Part shown: one piece after another, positions 22,491 to 34,763 of the stretch
Layout: each line of letters begins with the position of its first letter
How positions within the stretch are numbered: the stretch's first letter is position 1
Origin: Gnetum montanum
Taxonomy: Eukaryota > Streptophyta > Gnetopsida > Gnetales > Gnetaceae
Length of the DNA stretch: 48,038 nucleotides
Assembly: GCA_015680685.1 (NCBI GenBank)
Contig: MNCI01003795.1
Location: 3,591-51,628, forward strand
Direction of reading: 5' to 3'
Made by a program: the position numbers and the translations under genes
The notes under the pieces: model-generated
What the model was told of the DNA's origin: nothing
Seen by the model: only the letters and a program-made list of their open reading frames with translations
Databases searched by the model: none

Positions 22491-25292
22491 TCATGTGGTT
22501 CTTGGTGGCGGTGGCTCCTCCATGGGTTGCTTTCCCTTGTCCTACGCTCCAGGTTTTGGGATGTGATAACATTGAGGTAGTGCATGGAGTTTCTCCTCTT
22601 CAGTTTGGGGATCATGTGCCATCCATGCTAATGCTCCAATGTTTGATGGAGCTGGCACCTCCCATGGGCACAGTAGTTGCAGAAACATTTTGTTTGCCTT
22701 GACGTACCAAGTCGAAAACAACCATCGTTCCTCCTCATAGGCTTTGGCTTTGTCCATGTATTTCTGAAAATTTGTAAGCCATCAAGCCAAGTCTGTTATG
22801 ACATCTTTCTAACCTTGGTAGCTTGATTTAACCACCTCCAATTCAAATTTTGCAGCTTCCAACTTCTGCAATGTTTTCTTGTGTTCTACAAATTTTGCTT
22901 CATACGTGGAATAGGTGGTAGCTACTTGCTTCTTGAGCTTTGTCCTCAAGTGCCCTGCTATCAACATGGCTAGGTTGGCATACCATAGATTTGCCAACTC
23001 CATGTACTCTGTGAGATCTTGGATCTGCAGGTCCTGGCTTTTTAGTTCCGCCTAGTGAGCAAATGAATAGGTGTCTAGTATGGCTCACCAATCAGTGTGT
23101 TGAGCACTAAAAGTGTTGATGTGGGCCTTGGCCATATGGATCTCCTTCTCAATGATTTTTTTGTACATCCCCACCTAGTCTTGAAAGTGCTCTTTTAACT
23201 TTTCATGCTGCTTGGCCTCGTTCTGCCACACGCTTATTTCAATGGTTATCTTCTGATGAATGGCCTGTACCTCCTCCATTGAGAGGGTTCGATTTTCCCT
23301 GGCCAAGCAATTCATGTCCTGGTTGACCCTGATTAGTTGTTCTCATAGTCATTGAAAATGCTCTTTGAGAACATTCTTTTGTTTTTCCACAGATGTCAAC
23401 CGAAGATTATCAGCAACAAGTTGTTTAGTTTCTTCTTGTAAGGCCTTGAGTGCCTTGGTATGTGCATAAGTTTGCACTTGTGCCATGCAAGCATTCTAGT
23501 CAGCCTTCTCTTTTTCCTCTACCACCTTTTTATTTTCCATCAGCAATTTGTTGAGTTGTTTAGTTCTGCAGGTTTCCAGCTAGTCTATGGGAACAAATTG
23601 AGAGGGATCCCGCTGTGCGACCTGCAAGGTTACGAGCCTTTCCAATAGTCTTGCAACTTCTGCTTCTGCATGCTCGGCCCTTATTTCTGTCATGATCATC
23701 TTCCCTTTGGTGGAGATGAGTTTTGATTGTGTTTTCATAACATCCTGTGAAATGTCAAAAAAGGACATCATCACCTTTCCTATTTGCAACAATCGATCAA
23801 GCATGTCCTCAAGCTCCGCAGGAGTCATTGAGTGACCGACAAGATTTTGAGCATCCCGTGCTCCTATGAAGTCTACCAGTGGCACAATAGGGATGTTAAA
23901 ATATTTTTTGATGTGATCTGTGATCACCTCTACAGCTCCTACGACATCCTGGTGCTGCATGACCACCACTGTGGTCCCTTCACTAGTCTCTAGTTGCACT
24001 TAAAAGGATGCAACGTTTCCTGAAATTTGTTATGACCAATAACTCTCCCCTCCTCTTACCTAAATGGACACCTCACACCGTGCACAATCTATAGATATAG
24101 TGGACCATACGATATCATCGATGATGCGGAAGGAATTTGCATCATCACGACTTCCCCAACTAACCATCTCAGTGATGGCCCTGAGATGGCTCATCAACGG
24201 TCGATAGTCTTGCAGCAGTGATGGTGGTTGGTCTCACTGACTCGTGCTAGGACCTGCTTCCTACTATTAACTGGGTCTTGTGCTTGGAGGTTGGCTGGAC
24301 CTTGCAAGTCAAGTTGCAATGGGCCCCACCATCTTTTCTTACTCTTGTTCTGGCCCCAACATCTCACCAGCAATCTTCCTTGCAGCTGGTGGCTTTAGCA
24401 GTTCAGCGTACGAAGCATTTTGGGCTTTTCTGAGGACATCATTAGTGTATCCCTGAATACCAGCATGCTTGCATAGCTTCCTAATAAGACAAGGGAAGGG
24501 CAATTCAAACTTCCCTGTCTTACATTCTTCAAACCACCTTAAGATCTCCATGAAATATAGATGAGACAGGCTAGCATTAACCTTTCCCATCAATATTGCA
24601 CTTCCACTTGCTGCATATGTTGAAATTCTATTTAGTCCTTTTGTGGGGAACATGTGATAAGTTCCAATTTTGAAGTAGATTCTCTCTTCCAATTTCAATT
24701 CTCCATAGGTCTTATCTTCTTTACCGTACGCCCTATCTAACCAAACCTTACGTGCATCAACATCAAAGCGAGTGGACAAGTGAACAACCTTTGGCCCTAT
24801 ATTCGGAAGGTTTAACACTTATAAAATGGCTTGGATGGAGAAATCAATAGTCACACCACAAATGTTAACTATGGTGCCTTCTTATTTATTGTGCCAGAAT
24901 TGGTACATTTCTCCTAAGTACCAGGCACTACTTTCAGAGAGGATAGGCCATAATGGAGACCCCTTGAGGTGGTCCGTAATAACCTCAGGAGTGAATTTCG
25001 TGAAAGGTTCGAAGCTCAATTCCACGATCATCGCAGCTGATGTGGACCTTTCACGAATGGCCTGGACACATTCCAAAGGCAACGTGAGGTGTCATCCCTG
25101 TTCAGGCACTGCAGTAGCTCCTCCTTCTGCCTATCTTGATTGTACCATGGCAGGGCCTTCTTCTTGATGGATATTAAATGAGTGTTCCTCTTGCTCTACA
25201 TGTTTTTCGGCAGGCATCTATTCTTTACCTCTCTTGGGTTGTTTAAACATAGCTTGAGAGAGACCTTCATGTTGTCTATGCTCTGGGGCCAT
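22491..25292 (-). pseudogene. Element B ORF2: Transposase_32-like domain plus coiled coils (934 codons)
   Basis: ATG at 25292 starts MAPEHRQHEGLSQ; the stop is at 22491-22493. The whole stretch stays in one frame and carries about ten or more in-frame stops, including 25220-25218 and one near 24870. Residues of about 70-300 resemble the plant TE domain called putative plant transposon protein (Pfam PF20167): a FEPFTKFTPEV block, WYLGEMYQFWHN, GVTIDFSIQAIL, and the end block LPFPCLIRKLCKHAGI. The last half is Glu/Leu/Ala/Lys-rich and predicted coiled coil. It ends with PSNIGALAW and PMEEPPPP, shared with A. No catalytic triad or membrane segment is visible. Function unknown. The domain name rests on memory of the pattern. 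Confidence 0.75.
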
Positions 25293-25760
25293 CTGCAATC
25301 ACATGGGCCAAGCATTAGTAAGGTTGTTTACCTAAGTTAAGTTATACCTTACTTCTTACCTTAATGAATTTTTTTTCTTTCCAAGTGATTTTAAGGTTAG
25401 GAGTTTTTATGGAAATGTCCCCAAAAGATTTATATATTTGGTCCACTTTGCTTAGGTTGTTTCAAAGTTTCATTCCTGGTATCGATAAGGAAATGTAATT
25501 GTCTTTGGCACATGTTTATTATTATTTTTGTAATTAATTACCCTTAATAATGTCCTTCTAGTGATGACAAATTTCAAAAATAATTATGTGCAATTCGATG
25601 TGTACCCCTCCCCCACGACTGAGCTGAACACTCTGAGTTCAAGTAAGTTTAAATGGAATGAAAATCGGAGCACTAGCGAGCGAGTTATGATGATCAAAGC
25701 AAGAGATGCACAATTGCAAATCATAGAAGAAAATTTGAAAAACTTCCCCCGTGTCAACAG
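25292..25760 (-). other. Leader of element B ORF2
   Basis: About 470 bases between the TATA-like box at 25794-25807 and the ORF2 start. No gene seen. A plus-strand open frame at 25561-25770 has no known match and no support in A or C. Confidence 0.5.
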
Positions 25761-25793
25761 TTGCAAATAATGTTGATAGGTGCAGGGAGCCCA

Positions 25794-25886
25794 TGTATAT
25801 ATATAATTTAAGGATGTGATATTGCGTACCTACTAGCGGGGACCCGATATCATGTCGGACTCGATATCGAGGACCTGATATCGTGT
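25794..25886 (-). promoter_or_regulatory. Internal promoter-like array upstream of element B ORF2
   Basis: On the minus strand four ATATCG/ATATTG-type motifs (at about 25876-25884, the palindrome TCGATATCGA at 25861-25870, 25854-25861 and 25818-25825) are followed by a TATA-like run (TTATATATATACATG, 25794-25808). The LTR promoters of this group have the same order: palindromes, then TATA within about 20 bases. The flanking sequence does not match the LTR, so it does not look like a simple LTR fragment. It could start a separate ORF2 transcript. Confidence 0.5.
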
Positions 25887-25889
25887 CCT

Positions 25890-27324
25890 ATCAAAAATGG
25901 GGCACTTGTAAAAGTTACCAAATTTTAATTCGATTTTTAAATTTCAAAAGAATTTTTTTGAAACTCTGAGGTATAAACTGAGGATGTGTAGGTCAATGCA
26001 AAGGGGTCCAGGGTAATACAAATTAGTCTTAAAGGCACAAAAAGTATAGTGGTGTAAAATATGTCAATGAGAATCATGAAGAGTAGGGGAAAAAGGGCAT
26101 GTGTTAGCTCATAGGAACGTGTTGAACTTGAAGGATGATAACGGAAAGGAGAACGTTGGTAATGCTTAGAGGGTATAGGATGATGTGCGGGACATGTGTT
26201 ACCAATGCGATCAACAGCAATTATGCAAGTGGGTCCTCCCCAAAGCAAGTTTCTACCTATAATGCCCTTACGTAACGACACTTCAAAATTTCTATAGGTA
26301 CTAGAAGGGTTAATTGTAATCCACACCAGTTCCACAAAACACACACATGTAGATACCACCATGATGAGATATAAATTCAATGCTCTACAAGACATAAGTC
26401 ATAAATACATGGACAACGAGATGAGGTGAATTGTAGAAGGGATTGTAGAGATAGGGACATGAAATAACTGACTCAGAGCACAATGAATTCTTAGTGTAAG
26501 GCATGATTAATGTGTCATTAACCTATCACTCCAAAATTATAACCAAGTCCATTCCTCCGATTAGTGACATCGCATTGCTTTATCCAATGATGGACAATGA
26601 CAAGAGCACCATGAAAGCAAGGCGTAAAATCACTTAGCGTTTCATACAAGGGAGAAGTAATTTTGCTTTGTGGCACCTCCTTTTTTTTTCTTCTCTCTTC
26701 TCTTTTTTTTTTTTTTGTTCTTTTTGTGTGGCCGCTTTCGCACACACTCTTTTTTTTTTTTTGAATGCCTAATCCAGAGAAGCTGCCAACCTTTAGGCAT
26801 GGGTGCATGTCTTTCCAGCGGGATCCCCTAGAATAGCATTATTATTATTTTCTAGTTGAGTGCCTTTGGATTACTCTTATTTCCATTTTCCATTAGATCT
26901 ACAAGGATCTTGGTACAACCAAGCTGCATGATAACTCCCACAGATGTCACCAAAGAGAATCCACAAGCCCCCTTGATGTCACACCCTGGCCATTCCCGCT
27001 TAGTCCATCCTTCTTCACTCTGGATATGATAACACAAGGTTACTTTAAGTTTTAATGATTAAGAATATCATTGTACCCAAGGTAGAATCCCTTATTAATA
27101 GAATGGGTGAATGGATGTTGTGGGCTCAGTGTTTAAATAATTAGTCACCTGAGACTTGATAGCATGGAATAACACCTCAACCAATGAGCCACATGAGTGT
27201 TTTATTCATAGGTGAGATTACTCACAAAAAACAAAAAGACAAAACAATAAGTTGAAAAGTGAAAAACTGAAAAAAAAATTCAAAATTAAAGAAAATGAAA
27301 AATATTTATTAATCCTACTTATCA
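25890..27324 (-). other. Element B untranslated region between gag and ORF2
   Basis: No gene seen. On the minus strand it matches the A region 8457-9560 over most of its length, including the conserved GGTGTGACATCAAGG block. Long T runs (plus strand, about 26681-26762) and an AT-rich tract at 27230-27310 lie in it. Open frames at 25937-26395 and 26518-26808 are not conserved in A. Confidence 0.65.
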
Positions 27325-29355
27325 TTAGAATGGGGGGTATCCCCCATAACTAAATGGTTGAGTATGACTAGGATTAATAAATGAAAAGTTGGAATCCTTA
27401 CATGTGGGACATATTGAGATCTGGTCATATTCGAACCACTGGGTGTCTTTTGATGTGGTGGTTGGAATGTACCCTGAGTGAGGTTCACACACTTGATTAT
27501 AGTAAACATAGTGGGCCAATTTATAATATGTAATCAATTAATGAGTGGTTGTCCCACTATGGCACCTGTGACCATAAGATGGTATGCAAGGATCGATCTA
27601 TCTCCCTCGGTGGCTATATTCATTGGGCCATATGGTTGTTGGAGTATTTGTTGATGGCCCAGAGAAATTAACACAAGGCGTTCAATTCAAGGAGGGAGCT
27701 ACACCACAGTGTTGGACTTGTGTTGGGTTGGAAGGTGTAGTGGGCTCAGAATTGTGCTATCCCTTCTTATGGTCACGTCTAAAGAAGGGGCATCTTCAAT
27801 GTTGTGGAGAGTCCCCACTGCTATTGTCAACAAAAGCACAAGTAATATTTTTGGGTTACTGCTATGGTGTAAACCCTTCTAGAACACTTGGTGGCGATGT
27901 AGAAGGAGGTGAAGGATGAGAATTTTGAAATTGAGGAGAAGTGTAAGGTATCCACGGTGGTGGTCCTATTGGAGAGGATGCACGTTGATAGTATTAAGGA
28001 GAATAATAATAATATGGTGAGATAGAGTATGTTGACCCAGTTGGTGAAACAGGATGTTGAACTTGATAGGCACTTGGGTTCGGATGATATGAAGGGTATA
28101 CCCAGTTTGAGGGTGGCCTCCCCCACGACTGGGATTGTTGCCACTGTGATCGAACATAGTATCTCTGTATCAACTCTAGATGTAACACTCTTCCCCAATG
28201 CTCTTGTAAATGTGACAAGATTAGACATTGGCCCTCGGGGTGATTGTACAGAAAAATGTTGCATTGATACGTAAGATTGGCAGTTAAGCTCTTATTCTCT
28301 TCTACCCTTCTTTCCGATTATCTAAGGGTATTTTGTCCTATTTCTTGGTTCTTCATGACTTTATCTCCAACAATGTTGGCATATTCTCCACATTTTTTAT
28401 GCATCCATTCCATCATCTTATTGATCTTTGCCACAATTTCATCCAATGATTGTAGTACTAGCAAAGATGGTTCCACCTCCTTGAGGTGAGTTGATTTCTC
28501 CTCTTCATAATCATGGGCCCTTGTTGATTTTTGGACTTGTTGAGATTTCTCAGCATTCTCCCATTTAGCTAACTCACCTTCTTCTTTTGCTACCCACTTA
28601 ATAAGCTCTTGGAGTTGGTGGATTCGTAGCTCATATAGTTGACCTTGGGCATACATCCATAGGGTCTCCCTTGTTTCATTACAAAGCCCATCTATGATAT
28701 GGTACATTAGCCTCTCCTCGGAGAACTCATGGCCTGGGCAGTTATCTAATAATGCATAATATCTTTCTAAGGCCATGTCCAAGGGTTCATGTTGTGCTTT
28801 TTTCCACTCTTGGATTTGTCTACTCAAGGCTAACACTCTTGCATAAGTTTGATATCTTTCATTCAAGAGTTCTTCCATTGTTGGCCAATGTTGAATTGAT
28901 TTTTGTTTTAATGACCTATACCATACTTTTGCTTAGCCAACAAGTGTCAGAGGAAAGAGCTTAAGTTTTTGCCATCCATTATCAATGTTGTTCCATGCAT
29001 AGGCATCGTAGAAGGCTTGTAAATGTTGTTGCGGATCTAAATCGTAGCCTCCTGAAAACTTAGGAAAGTTGTTTAAGTCAAGGTAGCATAGATGGCTTTC
29101 CTTACAATGCCTACAGGATATTCGAATAGCCTCTTGTATTTGTGTTAGGCTCGTAGTGGTTAGTAGGGGTTCATTGTCACTGGGTAGGTTATGCATTCAT
29201 GAGTTGGGATGGTGTTGTCTTCGTTTATGTTTATAGGAAACCCCTACATCATATTGGGTACTCCAAACTTCATCTTCATCATCGTATAATTCGTTGGTTC
29301 TCCAATGAATTACCTTACTGGTTGTTGCATTATCATAGTCTTGTGAGAGAGACAT
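27325..29355 (-). pseudogene. gag: Element B gag (677 codons, point stops only)
   Basis: ATG at 29355 starts MSLSQDYDNATTS; the end is PFSYGGYPPF at 27325. All parts are in one frame. The capsid core (29090-28540) reads LDLNNFPKFSGGYDLD, LQAFYDAYAWNNIDNGW, KVWYRSL, NERYQTYARVLAL, HEPLDMALERYYALL and LMYHIIDGL: a Retrotrans_gag-type domain. A Glu/Lys-rich helix follows (EEGELAKWENAEK) and then a Pro/Tyr/Ser/Gln-rich tail (NPSAYQVQHPVSPTGS). A Cys/His cluster (CPFFRRDHKKG) lies in the tail; there is no classic CCHC knuckle. Stops include ones near 29200, 28930 and several in the tail. It is the cleanest gag of the A/B type here. Confidence 0.87.
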
Positions 29356-29470
29356 TGTGTGTGAATTTGTGTGTGACTTAACTAAAATTAATTTTGTTTC
29401 CTAAAAGATGTATCGTGAATACTTTGTTACAGCAATCTTGTATGATGTAACTAATCTAAATAACTAGCAC

Positions 29471-29491
29471 TGTCCCTGGCAATGGTGCCAA
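29471..29491 (-). promoter_or_regulatory. Element B primer-binding site (tRNA-Asp type)
   Basis: On the minus strand TTGGTGCCATTGCCAGGGA directly follows the 5' LTR. It differs slightly from the site in A and D. Confidence 0.85.
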
Positions 29492-30392
29492 TGATGAGTG
29501 GTGAGGTACCCCTACACTCAACCATACGAATATGAGTGTTTCACGCATGATCCAGTCGAACTCCGTAGATGGGCTAGTTGTGGTATCTAGATAGTTACTC
29601 ATTGATCGCAATTTGTTGTCTTCCCACCTGGACTAGCATTTGCTTTGTCACATATGGTTTAGTCCAGAGTGAGATTTATGATATGTTCCTAAACTAATGC
29701 TACTCCTGGAGGTGAGTTGAAAATAATATTAACTAATCTAGGAGGAAAAGGGAGTGAGAAACCTATACTAAGAGAAGATAGGGAGAGAGAATCTAAGCTA
29801 GCCTAAGTGTGATGAGCATCCGTTCCTTAATCATCCATACACATCTTGGACCTCGTGCATGACTACTACTAGGATTACCATATGCAGATCCTAGGTACAC
29901 CACTGGGTTACCAAGTAGTCACACTTAAACACTCGGGATTAAGTCGTACACATTTTGCATTTAAGGAGTTTCGGGTGAAGAGATATTAACTATGAAAGTA
30001 ATAAATAACAATAACAATTAAATAATTAAACTACGTGAATGTTGCAATGATGAAGTAATCTCGATCTTTATTTTCAATCATGTGTGTATCCAAGTACGTC
30101 ACACTCGAATAAAGGATGCCATACAATTACAATCATCACACTGCCAGCATGCACTGAGAGAAAGGGTTGAGAGGAAAAATCGACAAAAAGATCCTAAACT
30201 AAACTGACTTCCTAAAACCTGATTAGAAAAGAATACTCCCTTCCCATGTGCCTTCATGTGTATTTATAGGCTCACACAGGAACCACGATATCGCATATCC
30301 GATATTGCTACTGGATGCGATATCGCGTACCCAATATCGTGTATCTGATATCGTGGATCCGATATCGCAACTCGATGAATCATGATTCATCA
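29492..30392 (-). repeat. Element B 5' LTR (901 bp)
   Basis: On the minus strand it starts TGATGAATCATGATTCATC, itself a near palindrome, and ends CCACTCATCA. TATAAATA is at 30261-30268 (minus), preceded by six ATATCG-type palindromes at 30286-30368. It pairs with 21414-22298. Confidence 0.92.
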
Positions 30393-32304
30393 GATATTAT
30401 AATACATATGATACAAATGAACCCATGTTTTCACAATGAGAGATAGAGAAAATATTTATAAATTTGTATTTTATAATTTTTATGGATTTTAAAATTATAA
30501 AATACAAAATGAAAATAAATAAACATGCATTACAATCCCTCATTGGAATAGCTATAATGCTCATGTTACAATCTTTCTTGGGGCCAAGTGTAACACCACA
30601 CATGAAATGCAATAAAATGGCTCTTAGTCACAACCTCAATGGTCTAACCTCATGTTGTACCATTATGACCTCCTTGGTTAAGGATGAATCATCACAACTT
30701 ATGAAAATAACAATTAAGTAAATATTTGTATTATTTTAATAGTTTATAAATTTTTTTGATGTTTTCATGTTTAAGACATCAATGGTTGAATAAGGAAAAA
30801 TCATAAGCTTTATTTAATATGCAAACACTGGACTCCGCATCAACCAAATGGTTTTAGACTTTGTATGCAAGATAGCACTCTAATAGAGTCTAGTTGTACT
30901 TGTGAAAGTGGTGACTCAAAATACACATAATAAAGGGATAGAAATGAATTTACCGAATGGAAGAAGAGCTCTTAAAATAAAGTAGCTACCAAAAGTTCAA
31001 ATGACATTCAAATTAAGACTAACATATGTGTGAGAGCTCTTACTAAGTACTTATAATTTTCACATGGAAACAAAGGAGACTCGTCAATGCCTAGGTAGTA
31101 ATGGAGGTCTATCGATGTAGCTTTGGCCAATTGGAATACACTTTGATCAAAACTTAGGCAAGCAAAGGGTGTGCTAACATAGGGTATTTAGCACCCCCAC
31201 CCCTTCCCCAAACTTAAACTTTGCATGATGAATCTTGGATAAATGCTTGAACTTGAGGAAGCATGATGGAGGGATCATAGAATATCTGAATGAAGCTTGA
31301 ATCATCCTAAGGAGTTTGGAATCATGCACACAACCTCAAATGTGACATAGGAGGCTAGGGTACACCTTGGAAGATCAAGTATCTTAACTAAACATGCTAG
31401 ACCACAAACATAGAACATATGAAACACTTCCCAAATCTAGGTTTTATAATTGACATAGAAATTTCCACTACATATCTAATTAATTTTGAAGAAATATCTT
31501 CTTCTTCTTTTCTTCCTTAATTAAAAATAGAGATGATATTGAATTGAAACAAGGTTGAAATTGATGAAAACAATGAGATTTCAAAATGTAATTGAAATAT
31601 ATAAAACAACTAGAATGAGATATGAAATAATGATATGAAGCCTAAACCTTCTCTTCTTCTATTACTTCAAGCTTCAATCTTAAATTAATGGAGTTCACTT
31701 AGGATGTCTCAAGTTTGAGGAGAGCTCATACATGAAATAAATAGAAATGTAAAGAAGTTCTTATGAGTGCCCTCAATTCTAAACATGGCTACAAATGACC
31801 TACCTATTCATCATTCAAATCTTAAGAAGAGGAGACTTGCAATTCCAACTCATGAGAATGTGTTACCTATCTAATTCATGTGATTCCAGCATAATGGGAA
31901 TGACCACATTGGGAATGACCACATTGGGCCTTTAGTGATTTTAAAAATGAGATGCATAACATATGACATTGGAGGATCCATATTTGACTTCACTTTAACT
32001 TTTTCTTTCCTATATTAAATACAAAATTATATCAAGTGACACATTACATAGAGACTTGGAGACATGGATCCATATACTACATAACTTAACAATAGTATGA
32101 AAACAAATATAACATTTAGAATGACATGAAAAATCAAATTTATATGAGGAAAGCACATTTTAGGCCACAAATACTATCATCTAAATAATTTTAGTTTCTT
32201 CAATTCATATCAATATTTCTACTTCTTCTATTGATGCAGAAATTTTTGTTAATTTTGAGAATGTAGAATTAGAAGAAATTAAAATTTTGAGACACCTTTT
32301 TTTA

Positions 32305-32745
32305 GTGATATTAATGCAACTAAAACACTTGATTTTATTCTCTCTTATGATATATACAAGGTGCTAGTTGTTGGTCTTATATCGTGATATATGTTTATTT
32401 AAATTTTGGGTTACCTACCTCCTAATTGAAGTTTCACTTCATAGGTAAATGATGTGATGCAAAAACATGATATTCAATCCATTTAGAAAAAGTATTATTC
32501 TCATTTTTTATTAACTTACTGAGCTAGGAAATTCTTTCATGGTATAGCATGCCCTAGATCTATGACCTCTTATACATTAGCATGTACAGTTGATCATTTA
32601 GAAGTGGACTTTAGATTTTAATGTCCAATATAAAATCTATTTTAAAGTTCTGTTTGTTAAGTTATTTAATCTTCCATTGATTTTTAGAAAATTGAGCATT
32701 AAATTATTAGTTTTCTTGATCTCATTAAGCATATGGAATCTATTT
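32305..32745. repeat. Diverged direct repeat, copy 1
   Basis: It shares with 33850-34282 a run of matching phrases in the same order: GTTACCTACCT, GATGCAAAA-CATGATATTCAA, GAGCTAGGAAAT, GTTGATCATT, AAGTTATTTAATCTT and CATATGGAAT. Similarity is clear but broken by many changes and indels. Confidence 0.7.
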
Positions 32746-33849
32746 CTATAACTTTTATTTTTCATAGACCTTTTTTTTGTTAAAATTAATATTCTTAATT
32801 GTAAAAACAAATTGGTATTATAATAAGACTAGAATACTTATATTTATCCAATTATATATTAAAATCTTCTTAATTTTTTCAACTTTTACCATCATGAAGA
32901 ACATTTGTTTAATGCTTATACTTTCTTGCTCAAGAAAAAAATATTTAAAAATAAAAAAGAAAAAAAAACATGTTGAAGTTGAAGATAGAAAAAAATGATA
33001 TGAAGATGAAAATATGAAAAAATCAAGTTAACATCAATGATAAGAATGATCAAATGGAAATAAAAAATCCAAAGAAGATATAAGCATTTATGAATATTTT
33101 TTACTTTTACTATAAGAAGTATTAGTTAACTAAGATAGATAGCTCATAAGACAAATTTTTTCATATCTAACAAAAATAGTATTAACTCAAAGATTAAAAC
33201 TAGTGTCAACAAAAAGGTTAAAGATGATGGTAAAAATTTTAAATGCAATATTAATAATGAGTGATAAGGTGAAAGTCATCCAAAAGTTGTAATATTATTT
33301 CCTAGTAAATCTTGCTTTGATACAAATATTGATATTAATCCATAATCTTCTAACTCAAATTCTTTTGCTATTTGAAGTTTAAGTATGAATGTTGAAAAGT
33401 GATGTAAATGTTTTTACGATAAAGAGCTTTCTCCCTACTAATAATTAATTTTTCTTACTTGATTTTTTAAAGTGCTAATTGTAAGTTTGAAGCCCTAAGT
33501 AGATAGTTCTAAAATTAAAAGGTTTTTTCTTTCCATGTTTTATGTTGTTTACTATGATGTACTTTGATTTCTTTTAATTAGTGACAAGAGATTTCATATG
33601 AAAACTCTAAATCATAAGTCATATGATTTTTTCTCTCTTCAATTTTTCACCAATGAATCTGATGTTTCTTTAAGGAATCTCATTTTTCTCTCTTTGTTTT
33701 ATCTCTAGCAAACCTAATTCCTCTAAGATTCTCCTATGGAAGATTCCAATTTACTCCTAACTTCTTTAACTAATGCTAATATTTCTATTGATTCTTTGAA
33801 TGCAAATTTACAAAATAGTGAGCAAAAAAAATTTCTAATTTTTATTGAT

Positions 33850-34282
33850 GTTGATACAATTAGGTTGTATGATTTGGTACTTTTGATGATGTATATTGAT
33901 CACTAGTTTTAATATTACATCATGATATGTGTTCATGAAAATTTTGGATTACCTACCTAATAATTAAGGTTTTACTTTGTAGTTAAATGATTTGATGCAA
34001 AAGCATGATATTCAAGTCATTCATGATAGGTATCATTCTTATATTTTTCTGCTAATTAAGCTAGGAAATGCTTCAATGGTATAGTGTGTCACAGATATAG
34101 GATCATTTATACATGAGCATATAATGTTGATCATTCATAAGTAGACTCCACATTTTGATGTCAAATTTGAAAAATATTTCAAAATTTCATGTTCTATTAA
34201 GTTATTTAATCTTTTGCTAATTCTACAAAAAGTTATGTAAGAAATTGTTAGTATTTATAGTCCCATTAAACATATGGAATTT
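33850..34282. repeat. Diverged direct repeat, copy 2 (cut by element C)
   Basis: Partner of 32305-32745, about 1.54 kb away. It ends at ACATATGGAATTT, exactly where the LTR fragment of element C begins, so C was inserted into this sequence. Confidence 0.7.
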
Positions 34283-34763
34283 GTTGAGTAGCAAGTATTC
34301 CCTATGTCCAACCATACGAATCACAAGTGCATAAGTGCAATCTGGTCAAATTCCATGGAAACATCTCCTTCATATTGACAAACTAGATTACAAACTATTT
34401 ATGTTTGAAGTCAAATGTACAAAAAAGGTCCCACAATTCTTGGTAATCATTCAATCTCATGGCCAGGTTTTTAGGAATTGATATCTAATCTATGAATTTC
34501 TCTTAAGAACTTAAAGCCTTGCATTGGTTGCTTCCAACTTTTATTTTATCTTTTTGTAAAGCTTGAACTCTACTTCATAGAGAAGGTAGGAGATTGCCAC
34601 CTTTTTCTCTAATTACGATCTTGGCCTTCCATCTAGTAGCATTACAAAGTTTCTATAATAGAGGTTGGCTAAATCCATGTACTCCATCATCTCTTCAATC
34701 TATAACTCTTTCAAGCAAATTTGAGCTTGATTATAGGTGTTAAGACCATCAAAGATAGGCAAC
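34283..34763 (-). mobile_element. Element C, left part: LTR fragment and ORF2 C-terminus (interrupted by element D)
   Basis: 34283-34400 matches the terminal 110 bases of the A/B/D LTRs in the B orientation (TTGAGTAGCAAG, CCAACCATACGAATC, GGTCAAATTCCATGG). Most of the LTR and the polypurine tract are gone. From about 34535 the sequence matches the coiled-coil part of B ORF2 (22855-23060). Element D is inserted after 34763. The right part of C resumes at 44356. Confidence 0.75.
34759..34763. repeat. Target-site duplication of element D, left copy (GCAAC)
   Basis: GCAAC here is repeated exactly at 44356-44360. This perfect 5 bp duplication proves the element D boundaries and that D landed in element C. 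Confidence 0.9.

Larger units (their letters stand above)
21414..30392 (-). mobile_element. Element B: complete non-autonomous gypsy-type retrotransposon with gag and a long ORF2 (9.0 kb)
   Basis: On the minus strand: 5' LTR (30392-29492), tRNA-Asp-type primer site, gag (29355-27325), a T-rich tract and conserved untranslated region, a promoter-like array, ORF2 (25292-22491), polypurine tract, 3' LTR (22298-21414). There is no protease, RT, RNase H or integrase motif. Both ORFs keep one frame from start to end and are broken only by point stops. That suggests the two genes were under selection until fairly late. ORF2 sits where env-like genes sit in Athila elements. Confidence 0.9.
30393..34282. 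other. AT-rich region without recognisable genes; holds a diverged direct repeat
   Basis: Short open frames only, none with a known match. A diverged direct repeat is the main structure (separate entry). It may be the LTRs or ends of a much older element. A pyrimidine-rich block, ACCCCCACCCCTTCCCC-like, lies near 31190-31210. Confidence 0.55.

Noticed and set aside
24826-25167. Plus-strand open frame of 113 codons
   Set aside because: It is antisense to the best part of ORF2, whose frame is supported by domain pattern and by A and C.
25561-25770. Plus-strand frame of 69 codons as a small gene
   Set aside because: It is antisense to the ORF2 leader, with no match in A or C and no promoter context on that strand.
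27584-27919. Plus-strand open frame of 111 codons
   Set aside because: It is antisense to the B gag tail, which is conserved in A.
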